A stretch of DNA of 64,000 nucleotides from Chitinophagaceae bacterium (GTDB lineage: Bacteria > Bacteroidota > Bacteroidia > Chitinophagales > Chitinophagaceae). Location: contig JAIYAN010000001.1 of NCBI GenBank assembly GCA_027489035.1, positions 1-64,000 on the forward strand, written 5' to 3'. Below the pieces are notes generated by a model that had not been told where the DNA came from, did no database searches, and saw only the letters and a program-made list of their open reading frames with translations. The position numbers were made by a program, and so were the translations under genes. Below are positions 36,850 through 46,053 of this stretch, piece after piece (the first letter of the stretch is position 1; every line of letters starts with the position of its first letter).

Positions 36850-37744
36850 GCCTTTTCCCTTTTAGAAGCTTGAAAAATATTTGATAGTCCATCTTAAAAA
36901 AACAATTGATAAATAACCCTGGATATTTCCAAAAAATGAAATTTCTTAACAAATAAAAAAACAATAATGATTTTTCTCTTGCTATAAAAAGAGATGATTC
37001 ATTATTAAATTTAAATTGAGTTATTTCATTTATTTTATTGGCCAATTGGATTTTTTTCTGCGTGTTTTCCACTTGATTTTTCATCAACCAATTAGACATT
37101 CCCTTCTTATGTTTTCTCCAAACACTTAAACTTTCTTTTAAATTATAAGCGCCTCCATGTTGACAAAGTAATACGTGTAAAATTGTATCAAATCTATATG
37201 GATAATCATGCACCCATTCAGGTATTTCATTTGAGATTATATTGTTTCTGAAAAATGTAGAAGAAGTTCTAACAAACCACCCATTTTTTATAAAGTCTCC
37301 AAGCTCGTAGAATTCTTTTTCAAAAGTGACTCTTTTATTTAACTCTGGTGCATCATCATAAATTTCATCTACAGAATGAAAGCATAAAACCAATGTATTG
37401 TCACGTTCCATGATTTCAACTTGCTTCTTTAATTTAGTTGTATCCGAAAAATAGTCATCGCCATCCATTAATGCAATGTACTTTCCTTTACAAGATTGTA
37501 TTGCTCTAATCCAATTTTTTGTTCCGCCTTGATTTTCATTATGAGTCAAAACCTTTATAATATTGGGGAAATTTGATTGATAATCTTGAGCAATTTTTAA
37601 TGTATCATCAGTACTGCAATCATCACAAATCAAAATTTCAAAATTAAACTCACAATGTTGGTTTAAAATACTATCAACAGATTGTTGAAGATATCTCTCG
37701 TAATTATAAGTAAATAAGCAAATTGAAACTAAAGGGGCACTCAT
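36830..37744 (-). CDS. family 2 glycosyltransferase (GT-A)
   Basis: A 304-residue GT-A transferase. It starts VSICLFTYNYERYLQQSVDSILNQ, has ILICDDCSTDDTLKIA and ALMDGDDYFSD (metal-binding DxD region), and a C-terminal SVWRKHKKGMSNW. It is rich in aromatic residues near the end, consistent with membrane association. It overlaps the WecD-like gene by 20 bp, so translational coupling is likely. The donor sugar cannot be assigned; dTDP-Fuc4NAc is a reasonable guess given the neighbours. Confidence 0.87.
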   Translation of the reverse strand: MSAPLVSICLFTYNYERYLQQSVDSILNQHCEFNFEILICDDCSTDDTLKIAQDYQSNFPNIIKVLTHNENQGGTKNWIRAIQSCKGKYIALMDGDDYFSDTTKLKKQVEIMERDNTLVLCFHSVDEIYDDAPELNKRVTFEKEFYELGDFIKNGWFVRTSSTFFRNNIISNEIPEWVHDYPYRFDTILHVLLCQHGGAYNLKESLSVWRKHKKGMSNWLMKNQVENTQKKIQLANKINEITQFKFNNESSLFIAREKSLLFFYLLRNFIFWKYPGLFINCFFKMDYQIFFKLLKGKRHGIKNA

Positions 37745-37779
37745 TATTTTCTCTTTTTAATGAACTTAATATTTCTTAA

Positions 37780-38928
37780 TTAAGACATTAACATTCTTAG
37801 CACTCGGGAAAAAAAATTAGGTAAAAAAGGTTGATCTAATGTAGATCCTAATTTTCGTTTTTTAATTTTCTTTTCTTTTTTAAAATTCGCATAATTTAAA
37901 AAAAGTGAAAAATAAGATTTAGCCGTGTTTTCAAGATTAAAATGATCGATTATTTTTTGTCTACATGAAATACTTAAAGTTTCTAGTTTATCTCTATTTT
38001 CATTCAACTCAATAATCGCATTTGCAAAAGCTTCGTTGTCATCTATCGGTAATGCATACCCGATATCTGTAGATACTATTTCTTGTATACCTCCATTTAA
38101 TGATGTAATTATGGGCACCAATCCAACACTCATTGTTTCCAACAACGAAACTGGTGTGCCTTCAAATTTAGTTGGCAAAACAAAAACATCATGTTGAGCA
38201 GCAATTTTCAAAACTTCTTCATTTGTTTTTGGCGAAATAAATTCAACTGAATCAAGGTTATTCCAACATGATTTGAATTCTGATTCTTCTGGTCCAGAAC
38301 CAATGCATGTCCATTTTACAGAAACACCTTTCTCTCTCAAAATGGAAGCTATTACAGGTAAATCAAATATACCTTTAGACTTTGTTAATCGCCCTAGAAA
38401 TAGTAAACGAAGTGGAGCAATATCTGAAACTTTTTTTCTGAAAAACTGTGGAACTTCTACGCCATGATGCAAGAAATGAATATCGTTTTTTCTATTCGGA
38501 TACAACAACAACAATTGAGCCTTTATAAAAGCATTATGACAAATAAAAACATCAACAATATGTCCATAATCTTTTGCTAAACGAAGATTATATTCGTCAT
38601 GCACCAATTGAAATGTTGTTTGCGAAACTAGAAAATGATCTAGCATTGCCATTTCTGTGCCATAATTTAAAATCAAAGCACCGTCTTCATTTTGAATAAG
38701 CGCCCTTAGTTTTTTTATTGTAGCATATGCATTATGTGATTGGTGATTTATGAATTCAATTTGTTTTTCAACTGGATATTTAATATTTGCTTTTGATAAA
38801 GTACCATTTGATTCAACAATACTGATTACTTCTTGGTGAACATCAGCAGGCGCATGTTTAATTAAATTTAAATTCAGCGAACTAACACCGCCCAATTTAT
38901 CATCAATAAAATAAGTTATTTTTTTCAA
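37780..38928 (-). CDS. GT4-family glycosyltransferase
   Basis: A GT-B retaining transferase. The N-terminus reads KKITYFIDDKLGGVSSLNLNLIKH (glycine loop). The middle has FICHNAFIKAQLLLLYP and LRLLFLGRLTKSKGIFDLP. The donor side has VFVLPTKFEGTPVSLLETMSVGLVPI, with the expected Glu pair. No ATG is available near the beginning. Candidate starts are TTG at 38928 or TTG at 38958. The shorter was chosen because the extra ten residues overlap the epimerase stop and do not look like family sequence. The true start is uncertain by ten codons. Confidence 0.85.
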   Translation of the reverse strand: MKKITYFIDDKLGGVSSLNLNLIKHAPADVHQEVISIVESNGTLSKANIKYPVEKQIEFINHQSHNAYATIKKLRALIQNEDGALILNYGTEMAMLDHFLVSQTTFQLVHDEYNLRLAKDYGHIVDVFICHNAFIKAQLLLLYPNRKNDIHFLHHGVEVPQFFRKKVSDIAPLRLLFLGRLTKSKGIFDLPVIASILREKGVSVKWTCIGSGPEESEFKSCWNNLDSVEFISPKTNEEVLKIAAQHDVFVLPTKFEGTPVSLLETMSVGLVPIITSLNGGIQEIVSTDIGYALPIDDNEAFANAIIELNENRDKLETLSISCRQKIIDHFNLENTAKSYFSLFLNYANFKKEKKIKKRKLGSTLDQPFLPNFFSRVLRMLMS

Positions 38929-38939
38929 CGAGTTTGAAT

Positions 38940-39839
38940 CTATTGCAATTTTAGCCAAGTGGCTAAATTGTTAACACCTTGATCTATTTTTACAGAAGGA
39001 CAGAAACCTAGACTGGATAATTTAGTAATATCTGCTTTCCACTGAATAGGATTTCCTTTATGTACAAGTCCATTAAAAACTATCGATTTATTTATTTCTA
39101 AATTTTTTAAAAGCAAATTAGCTACATCATTAATTAGTGTCATTTCTCCAGATGCTATGTTGTATATTTCTGCTTTTAAAATTTGTTGAGATAAGATTAA
39201 ATCTATCGCAACAATCAAATCGTTGATATGTATAAAATCTCTTGCTTCTTGCCCCCCACCCCACAATTCCAATGTTTCATTTTGATTGGAAGATTTATTA
39301 AAAATATCCCAGAAGATCTGTTTTTTTAATCCTGGCCCGTAAACAGAAAACGGCCTAACAATAGCAGTTTGAAGATTATAGAGTTCAAAATATTCTTTGC
39401 ATATATGCTCTGATAATAATTTGTGCCAACCATAAGGAGAAATTGGATTCACTGGCGCTGATTCTGAAACAGGTAATATTTCTGGATTACCATAAACTGC
39501 AGCACTAGAAATATATAAAAATTTACAATTCGGATTGTACAGTCTTAATCCTTCGAGAATTTGAAATGTAAATAATGTGTTCGACTTGAAATCTTGTTCG
39601 GGATTTGAAACAGAAAGATTTACGTCACCATTCCCTGCCGCATTGATACAATAATCAAATGAATGTTGCTTCAAAACATCAGATAAAGTATCGTGATTAA
39701 TTAATATTTGGTGATAAGTAATATTAGAACGTGATTGCTCAAACAAATCCACGCCAATAACATCATAACCTTTTAATAAGTAAAAGTTTATGAGATGACT
39801 GCCAATAAAACCTTCAGAGCCTAGAATAAGTATTTTCAA
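38940..39839 (-). CDS. NAD-dependent sugar-nucleotide epimerase/dehydratase
   Basis: A 299-residue extended short-chain dehydrogenase/reductase. It begins KILILGSEGFIGSHL (Rossmann glycine motif), has the substrate-side YISSAAVYGNP and the catalytic Y-x3-K in SPYGWHKLLSE, and then IVRPFSVYGPGLKKQIFWD. Substrate is undefined; 4-epimerase, dehydratase or ketoreductase activity is possible. The start is TTG at 39839. The stop of the upstream FkbM gene is the TAA immediately before it and in frame, so no other start can be used. This direct TAA-TTG arrangement implies re-initiation. Confidence 0.87.
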   Translation of the reverse strand: MKILILGSEGFIGSHLINFYLLKGYDVIGVDLFEQSRSNITYHQILINHDTLSDVLKQHSFDYCINAAGNGDVNLSVSNPEQDFKSNTLFTFQILEGLRLYNPNCKFLYISSAAVYGNPEILPVSESAPVNPISPYGWHKLLSEHICKEYFELYNLQTAIVRPFSVYGPGLKKQIFWDIFNKSSNQNETLELWGGGQEARDFIHINDLIVAIDLILSQQILKAEIYNIASGEMTLINDVANLLLKNLEINKSIVFNGLVHKGNPIQWKADITKLSSLGFCPSVKIDQGVNNLATWLKLQ

Positions 39840-40580
39840 TTAATACCAGTTTTTAACATTTCTAACTTTTGATTCAAAACTTTGATGAAGAAAAATTCCA
39901 TTGATAAATGTATTGGCATATTCAAAATATCCATTTGATAACAATAAATTTTTCAAGTCTACATTTGTTACAATTTCATTTTTTTCATTAAGGGTATTGA
40001 TTTCACAACATATTACAGCAGGAGAATGCTTAGCAAAATCTAAGCTTTTCATAATCTCCAAATCGAGCCCTTCAACATCAATGGATAGTAATTCTGGAGC
40101 TGATGTAAAATTCTCCGTAATGATTTTATTGACATTAGAAAGCATCACAGACCTTTTTTGGGTTTTATCATCTAGCACATTTTCTATTTCCTTTACTCTG
40201 TTCTCTGAAAAAGTATTCAATCCTTTTTTATATCCTTCGTAATAATAAAAATCCCTGTATTCGTCTTCAATACCACTTCCAATGCCGATGTTCAGCACTT
40301 TGTCTCGGGGTCTTATTTTGATGTAATAATCAAATAATTCTTTGTCGGGTTCGATGCAAACGCCCGTATTTCCTCTTTTGTAAAAAAAATAAGTGTTGGA
40401 ATAATGCTTGGGGAAGTTAGCTCCGATATCGAGATAATTAATTTTCTTTTTACCAATAATTTGAAATAGCATATCAATAATCAGGTCCTCGCCAAATTGT
40501 GCATAACTCTTCTTTCCTTCTTTTTCAAAAGTATCAGTAAGTTTACTTTTTAGGGAAGATAAATTATGGATTAATTGCAT
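39840..40580 (-). CDS. FkbM-family methyltransferase (third of three)
   Basis: A 246-residue FkbM-type SAM methyltransferase. Motifs include SYAQFGEDLIIDMLF, YLDIGANFPKHYSNTYFFYK, CIEPDKELF, LNIGIGSG and LLSIDVEGLDLEIMKSLDF. It resembles the copy at 26350 (shared Q-x-x-E-D opening and the SNTYxxY segment) more than the copy at 27248, suggesting an old duplication within the locus. The epimerase gene begins in the very next codon. Target hydroxyl unknown. Confidence 0.87.
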   Translation of the reverse strand: MQLIHNLSSLKSKLTDTFEKEGKKSYAQFGEDLIIDMLFQIIGKKKINYLDIGANFPKHYSNTYFFYKRGNTGVCIEPDKELFDYYIKIRPRDKVLNIGIGSGIEDEYRDFYYYEGYKKGLNTFSENRVKEIENVLDDKTQKRSVMLSNVNKIITENFTSAPELLSIDVEGLDLEIMKSLDFAKHSPAVICCEINTLNEKNEIVTNVDLKNLLLSNGYFEYANTFINGIFLHQSFESKVRNVKNWY

Positions 40581-40608
40581 GATTAGAATTGAATTTTATT
40601 ACTAAAAA

Positions 40609-41712
40609 TTAAGCTTTCTGATTTAAATATTCTAGCATCAACGTTGTAATCAGGTTTACTTCCTCATCTTTGAGATCAGGAAAGCTAGGCAAAGTGATTC
40701 CATTTTTCCCAAGCATTTCAGCTACTGGAAAATCAGTTCCAAAACCTTGATATATTGGCATTGTATGTGCAGGATGAAAAAGCGGTCGAGTTTCTATTCC
40801 ATTTCTTTTTAACATTTCACGCAAATCATCACGCAGTGTTTCATTTGCAACCAAAACTGAACACATCCAATACGAATGATGCAGTCCTTCAAATTCGTCA
40901 TGAAAAATAATACCAGAATTCAAAAATGCTTGCTTGTACAATTGAGCGATTTCTCTTTTACGAAGTAAGAACTGATCTGCTTTTTCGAGTTGAGCAACAC
41001 CAATTGCAGCACAAATGTTAGTCATTCGGTAATTATAGCCAACAATATCGTGCCAGTATTCTCTATTTTTAGATAACCCCTGTCCTTTAAGTCGCATCAC
41101 TTTGTCGTGCAAGTCTGGATTATTGGTAACCACCATACCGCCTTCTCCAGTGGTGATGGTTTTATTACCAAAAAAGCTAAAAGAAGAAATATGCCCTATC
41201 GTACCCACATGTTTGTTTTTATAAAACGTGCCCAGTGCTTCTGCACAATCTTCAATTAAATACAAATTGTTTTTTTTACAAATCGACAATAAACGATCCA
41301 TTGCGCATGGTAATCCAAACAAATGAACCGCCATAATCGCTTTGGTTTTCGATGTTATTTTCCGTTCAATATCATCGGGATCGATTTGCCAGGTATCTTT
41401 CAAACTATCTACAAAAACAGGTTTTGCTCCTGTATAGGTTATGGCATTTACAGAAGCGATATATGTAAACGTAGGTACAATTACTTCATCCCCAGGCCCA
41501 ATGCCTAATGCCAGCAAACAAAGATGAATCGCTACTGTTCCATTTGAAACAGCAGCGGAGTGAGCTACTCCTGTATATTTTGAAAACTGAGTTTCAAAAA
41601 GATTTATGAAATGCCCTTTAGAAGATATCCAGGTTGAATCGAGACATTCATTTACGTATTTTTTCTCATTACCTGTCAAATTCGGACGATATACGGGAAT
41701 CTTATAGTTCAT
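40609..41712 (-). CDS. DegT/DnrJ/EryC1 aminotransferase, perosamine-synthase-like
   Basis: A 367-residue PLP-dependent sugar aminotransferase. It starts IPVYRPNLTGNEKKYVNECLDSTWISSKG, as in GDP-perosamine synthase and PglE-type enzymes. It has AVSNGTVAIHLCLLALGIGPGDEVIVPTFTYIASVNA, IEDCAEALGTFY and FSFFGNKTITTGEGGMVVTNN, where the Lys of GNKT binds PLP. It ends RPLFHPAHTMPIY. The product is likely a 4-amino-4,6-dideoxy sugar distinct from the WecE product. It lies 28 bp upstream of the FkbM gene, and the GT4 gene upstream overlaps its start by 11 bp. Confidence 0.87.
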   Translation of the reverse strand: MNYKIPVYRPNLTGNEKKYVNECLDSTWISSKGHFINLFETQFSKYTGVAHSAAVSNGTVAIHLCLLALGIGPGDEVIVPTFTYIASVNAITYTGAKPVFVDSLKDTWQIDPDDIERKITSKTKAIMAVHLFGLPCAMDRLLSICKKNNLYLIEDCAEALGTFYKNKHVGTIGHISSFSFFGNKTITTGEGGMVVTNNPDLHDKVMRLKGQGLSKNREYWHDIVGYNYRMTNICAAIGVAQLEKADQFLLRKREIAQLYKQAFLNSGIIFHDEFEGLHHSYWMCSVLVANETLRDDLREMLKRNGIETRPLFHPAHTMPIYQGFGTDFPVAEMLGKNGITLPSFPDLKDEEVNLITTLMLEYLNQKA

Positions 41713-42880
41713 TAATATATTTTTTAAATATCGTTAGGTATTGCGCAGCTGTTTCATCCCAGTTACTTGCATTTAATAATTCGCTTGCTTTAACCGACAT
41801 TTCTCTTAACTCTTCTTGATGAAAAAACGCGTATGATATTTTTTCTGCAATATCAACCGCATTTAATGGATCAAACAACAAGCAATTGATTTTCCAAAAG
41901 TTAAGTTGGTCGCGATGAGAAGGAATGTCTGAAATGATTACTGGTGATTGTTGGTTCCAGGCATCGAGCGCAGGACCTGAACCTGCTTCATACAATGATG
42001 TAGAAATATTCAAAAAAGCATTTTTTACCAATCGATCCATATCATTATGATTCACATAGCCCATTCCAATTACATCAAAATCATCCTTATTAGATTCCTC
42101 TATTCCTGTTTCAGATAATTTTGCGTATGTAAAATGATCGGTGCCACTTCCTGTAAGAACGAGCTTAATATCTTTCAAAACAAACTTCTGTTTTAAAATG
42201 TATAAGGCTCTGAATAAATTAGCATGATTTTTATGACTGTATAAATTAGCAGGATAAAGTACATATGGAAAATCAAATAAAGAAGAGCCCTTTGTTTTTA
42301 CATTAACTGAAATTTGCGGTAGATAAATTACTTCAACAGGAAATTTGTGATTAGGGAAAAACTTTTCAAGCTCTGCCTTAATAAATTCAGAAGATACAAT
42401 AGGAACTGTATTATTTAACCACTGAGGTAATGATTCATTAAATACTTCTACCGTTTTTTTTGAAAAACTCGGTGCTCCGAAAATGTATTTCCAATTAAAA
42501 TCGTGAAATGTGCCAAATTGTTTTCCATTCATTTTATAATAAGGCGACATGTGGGGACAAGTAAAATAATAAAGATCATAACCATCAAGTGACTCTAATT
42601 CTAATTTCAGTTTGTCTTTTAGTCTAATTCCAGTTTTAATTAAAATTTTTTTCAATTGAAAAGAAACTTTATGTTCAGGAATTGTACGCTTTAAAATTTT
42701 TATTTGTAATCGATCCGTTTGCTTTACAAATAGATCATTATTATTTCTATAATTTGACTCATGCGTGTAGTAATGAATCTCCAAATGAGCATCTTTTTTT
42801 AATAAAGCATGGGCAAGATTATAGGCAAACCTTACTATTCCGGTTCCTACAGGCAAATGATCTATGATGGCAATCTTCAT
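41702..42880 (-). CDS. GT4-family glycosyltransferase
   Basis: A GT-B transferase of about 392 residues. The N-terminus reads MKIAIIDHLPVGTGIVRFAYNLAHALLKK (glycine loop), then FGTFHDFNWKYIFGAP, and the donor-side YPANLYSHKNHANLFRALYIL and LNISTSLYEAGSGPALDAWNQQSPVIISDIPSHRDQL, the typical mannosyl/rhamnosyl-transferase pattern. The start was set at the ATG at 42880; the open frame extends to a TTG at 42901 that overlaps the Wzt gene. It overlaps the DegT gene by 11 bp. Donor sugar unknown. Confidence 0.87.
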   Translation of the reverse strand: MKIAIIDHLPVGTGIVRFAYNLAHALLKKDAHLEIHYYTHESNYRNNNDLFVKQTDRLQIKILKRTIPEHKVSFQLKKILIKTGIRLKDKLKLELESLDGYDLYYFTCPHMSPYYKMNGKQFGTFHDFNWKYIFGAPSFSKKTVEVFNESLPQWLNNTVPIVSSEFIKAELEKFFPNHKFPVEVIYLPQISVNVKTKGSSLFDFPYVLYPANLYSHKNHANLFRALYILKQKFVLKDIKLVLTGSGTDHFTYAKLSETGIEESNKDDFDVIGMGYVNHNDMDRLVKNAFLNISTSLYEAGSGPALDAWNQQSPVIISDIPSHRDQLNFWKINCLLFDPLNAVDIAEKISYAFFHQEELREMSVKASELLNASNWDETAAQYLTIFKKYINEL

Positions 42881-42885
42881 GTGTT

Positions 42886-44082
42886 TCAGGCTATTTCCCA
42901 AGTACTTTTGTGCGCGATTAGGCCGCTAATGACTTCTCCTTTTACCTCCAATGAAATCAAATCAGAATCTATAATGAATTGTTGATTGCCAATTACAACT
43001 CTGCACCAATAATAATAAATACTTGGCGCTAAAAGGTTTTTAGCAATACTAATTTTGAATTGATTTTTACCCTTTTTTATATCAATTGGGAAATGTTCAA
43101 AATCGTTGCGAAGGTGAATTACACGATCTCCAACTGAATTATCTATACAAACATTAATAAAATTCTCAGTGTAATCATTTGGAGATTCAATGTCAATAAT
43201 AAATTCAATGTCATCATCTGAATGTAAAAATTTGGGATTTAATTGCCCCTTCACATTCAAATCAATTTTTAAAGCAAAACCACTGGAATTGTTTGTCAAT
43301 TTATGATCACGAATCAAACTATCATAATAATTAAATCCAGAAGTAACCTCACCTTGAAAACCGATGACGCCTTTATTCATCACTATAACATTGTTACAGA
43401 GTCTTTGAATTGCCCCCATATTATGACTCACAAACAAAACGGTCCTACCTTCATTCTTACTGACGTCTTCCATTTTGCCTAAGCATTTCTTTTGAAACTG
43501 AGCATCACCCACGGCCAACACTTCATCCACAATTAATATCTCTGGTTCAAGATGAGCGGCAACGGCAAAGGCTAAACGCACATACATACCACTGCTATAT
43601 CTTTTAACCGGAGTATCTAAAAACTTTTCTACTTCTGCAAAATCAACAATTGCATCAAAATGTGTTTTGATTTCGGCTCTACTCATGCCTAAAATTGCTC
43701 CATTTAAAAATATATTTTCTCTACCAGAAAGTTCAGGATGAAATCCTGTTCCTACCTCCAACAAAGAAGCCACACGTCCTTTAATTTTTATGTTGCCTTT
43801 TGTAGGTTCTGTAATTCTTGATAAGATTTTCAATAATGTACTTTTCCCAGCACCATTTCTACCAATAATACCAACACGATCTCCTTGTTCAATGTCGAAA
43901 TCAATATCTTTTAGTGCCCAAAATTCTTCCTTTGTATTTTCTGTTGATTTCCAATTGGAAAAAGAAAATATTTTCTTGGTTTTGTGCGCAATTACATCCC
44001 TCAATGCTGTATAACTTTCTTTGCCCTCATGATTAATGATGTAAGATTTTGAAAGCCCACGAACTTCTATAATTTTTGACAA
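42886..44082 (-). CDS. Wzt-type polysaccharide ABC transporter ATPase with C-terminal carbohydrate-binding domain
   Basis: A 398-residue ATPase of the O-antigen/teichoic acid type. Walker A is GRNGAGKSTLLK near residue 78. The signature VKRYSSGMYVRLAFAVAAHLEPEILIVDEVLAVGD carries the C-loop and Walker B, and FVSHN the H-loop. Residues about 250-398 form a beta-rich Wzt C-terminal domain (INVCIDNSVGDRVIHL, APSIYYYWCRVVIG), which reads the glycan end in characterised homologues. The start is TTG at 44082: an in-frame TAA lies four codons upstream. The permease gene is 12 bp upstream. Confidence 0.92.
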   Translation of the reverse strand: MSKIIEVRGLSKSYIINHEGKESYTALRDVIAHKTKKIFSFSNWKSTENTKEEFWALKDIDFDIEQGDRVGIIGRNGAGKSTLLKILSRITEPTKGNIKIKGRVASLLEVGTGFHPELSGRENIFLNGAILGMSRAEIKTHFDAIVDFAEVEKFLDTPVKRYSSGMYVRLAFAVAAHLEPEILIVDEVLAVGDAQFQKKCLGKMEDVSKNEGRTVLFVSHNMGAIQRLCNNVIVMNKGVIGFQGEVTSGFNYYDSLIRDHKLTNNSSGFALKIDLNVKGQLNPKFLHSDDDIEFIIDIESPNDYTENFINVCIDNSVGDRVIHLRNDFEHFPIDIKKGKNQFKISIAKNLLAPSIYYYWCRVVIGNQQFIIDSDLISLEVKGEVISGLIAHKSTWEIA

Positions 44083-44094
44083 TGCGCTAAATAA

Positions 44095-44937
44095 TTAAAT
44101 GTTATCTGCAAATGATTTTTCCATTTTTCTAAAATACGTAACCCCTATGATTAGAAAAACGAGTATAACTAAGACTGAAAAAATGAATGAATTCCAATTC
44201 ATCGGATTTCCTAAAATACACCATCTAAACCCATCAATAATGCCCACCATTGGATTTAAAGCGTATAATGATTTCCACTTTTCTCCAATGACCGAACTGC
44301 TAAAACCAACAGGTGTAATATACAAACCGAATTGAATGATAAAGGGTATGATATAACGAAAATCGCGATACTTAACATTTACGGCGGTAAGGTACAAACC
44401 AACACCAAAGGCACAAAGAAAAGCAAGTATGATAAAAACTGGCAGAAAAACAATATGCCAAGAAGGAATATAATGATACCAAAACATCATGACAATTAAA
44501 ATCAAAAATGAAATCGCAAAATCCACCAAACTTGTAATTACAGAGCTTGCTGGAATAATGAGTCGAGGGAAATATACTTTAGTGATAAGGTTTGCATTGC
44601 CAATTAAACTATTACTTGACTCACTTAATGCATTACTAAAAAACTGCCATGGCAACATCCCCGCAAACACCATTAATGCATATGGTGCGTTTCCTGGATT
44701 ATCTAGTTTGGCTATTTTACTAAATACTATTGTAAATATAATTGTTGTAAGTAAGGGCCTAATAATGCTCCAGGCTGCACCCAATACCGTTTGTTTATAT
44801 CTAACTTTAATATCTCTCCAACTGAGAATATAAAATAGTTCTCTATAACGCCATAAGTCTTTCCAATAATGTTTATCGGCTCTGCCTGATTCTAGAACCA
44901 AATCCCAATCTTCATTATTAGATTTTGTAGTCTTCAT
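44095..44937 (-). CDS. Wzm-type polysaccharide ABC transporter permease
   Basis: A 280-residue ABC-2 type permease. It begins KDLWRYRELFYILSWRDIKVRYKQTVLGAAWSIIRPL, the family N-terminal motif with amphipathic helix, followed by six predicted membrane helices and a conserved KIAKLDNPGNAPYALMVFAGMLPWQFF. It ends with a cytoplasmic FRKMEKSFADNI. With the Wzt-like ATPase it would export lipid-linked glycan across the inner membrane. The pairing is adjacent (12 bp). This gives the operon an ABC-exporter route besides the Wzy-like protein. Confidence 0.92.
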   Translation of the reverse strand: MKTTKSNNEDWDLVLESGRADKHYWKDLWRYRELFYILSWRDIKVRYKQTVLGAAWSIIRPLLTTIIFTIVFSKIAKLDNPGNAPYALMVFAGMLPWQFFSNALSESSNSLIGNANLITKVYFPRLIIPASSVITSLVDFAISFLILIVMMFWYHYIPSWHIVFLPVFIILAFLCAFGVGLYLTAVNVKYRDFRYIIPFIIQFGLYITPVGFSSSVIGEKWKSLYALNPMVGIIDGFRWCILGNPMNWNSFIFSVLVILVFLIIGVTYFRKMEKSFADNI

Positions 44938-44940
44938 TTG

Positions 44941-46053
44941 TTAATTTAAAATTACACTTAGCTTTTCCTTGTATACATCGTATCCAAAATGTGCCATCAA
45001 AACCTCATTGTAAACTTGTTTATTTTTTGAATTTTCAAAATTGTCTTTGATTGCATTTTTCAAAGATTCTATATCCATTGGATCTATAAGGGTTCCAAGT
45101 TTTCCATCTAGCAGTGCATCTACTGAACCATCTTTATTACCAGCAATAACGGGAAGTCCATGATACATCGCTTCAATAAATACAATGCCAAATCCTTCAT
45201 TATAACTGGGCATTACATACAAATCAGACATCAGAAAATAATCTTTCAAATCACTATCTGGAATAAAACCTGCAATCATTACATTATCTTTCAAGCCCAA
45301 TTCTGAAATCAACGCATCAATTTTCTTCTTTTCAATTTCATCATAGCTTCCACCAATAATATACTTCAAATCGGGCATTTCTTTTATCAATAATGACATT
45401 GCTTGTAATACTCTATCGTAACCTTTATACCGCTCAGTAGCATCCATTCGCGTTAAGGTGAAAAGTATTTTGTCAATTGGCTTAAATCCGTATTTAGTTC
45501 TTAATGCAGCCTTATCAATTTGCTTGGTTAAAATTGGAAGAAATGGATCTAAACAATTGTTTAATACCGTATATTTTTTTGCATCCCCTCCATGTAGTTT
45601 AATCATTTCATCTTTTGTAAATTGACTAACGCATAAAATCTCATCGCATGAACCAAGCATCTTTTTTTTTAGACCTAACGGTAACGACCACACTTCAATT
45701 CCATGTGCCAACATGAGCAATTTTGTTTTGGGAGAAAATAGTTTTATTAACCATCCAATTGGCAAAAGATTGATGTGACTCAATATCACCACATCTGATT
45801 TCAATCCATTAAAAAATGCAGCATTTAAAAATCTCAACCGTTTATTTTCAAAACCACTAAAATTATCTGATGGAAAATATCTGTTATTTTTTGCTTGAAT
45901 AGATGAATCATGAGATGAATAAATTACCAAGCTACAATTTCCTCTAAACGTATTTTCAAATAAAGCTTTACCTAAAATTTTGCAAACTTTTTCAATGCCA
46001 CCAGTAGCAGAAAATATTCTTAAGGTTAAAAATAAAATGCTTTTATGCTTCAT
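44941..46053 (-). CDS. GT4-family glycosyltransferase
   Basis: A 370-residue GT-B transferase. The N-terminus reads RIFSATGGIEKVCKILGKALFE. Then VILSHINLLPIGWLIKLFSPKTKLLMLAHGIEVW and ILFTLTRMDATERYKGYDRVLQAM. The donor side is DLYVMPSYNEGFGIVFIEAMYHGLPVIAG, the full Glu-x7-Glu arrangement. It overlaps the AsnB-like gene by 11 bp and precedes the Wzm permease by 3 bp. Donor sugar unknown. Confidence 0.88.
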   Translation of the reverse strand: MKHKSILFLTLRIFSATGGIEKVCKILGKALFENTFRGNCSLVIYSSHDSSIQAKNNRYFPSDNFSGFENKRLRFLNAAFFNGLKSDVVILSHINLLPIGWLIKLFSPKTKLLMLAHGIEVWSLPLGLKKKMLGSCDEILCVSQFTKDEMIKLHGGDAKKYTVLNNCLDPFLPILTKQIDKAALRTKYGFKPIDKILFTLTRMDATERYKGYDRVLQAMSLLIKEMPDLKYIIGGSYDEIEKKKIDALISELGLKDNVMIAGFIPDSDLKDYFLMSDLYVMPSYNEGFGIVFIEAMYHGLPVIAGNKDGSVDALLDGKLGTLIDPMDIESLKNAIKDNFENSKNKQVYNEVLMAHFGYDVYKEKLSVILN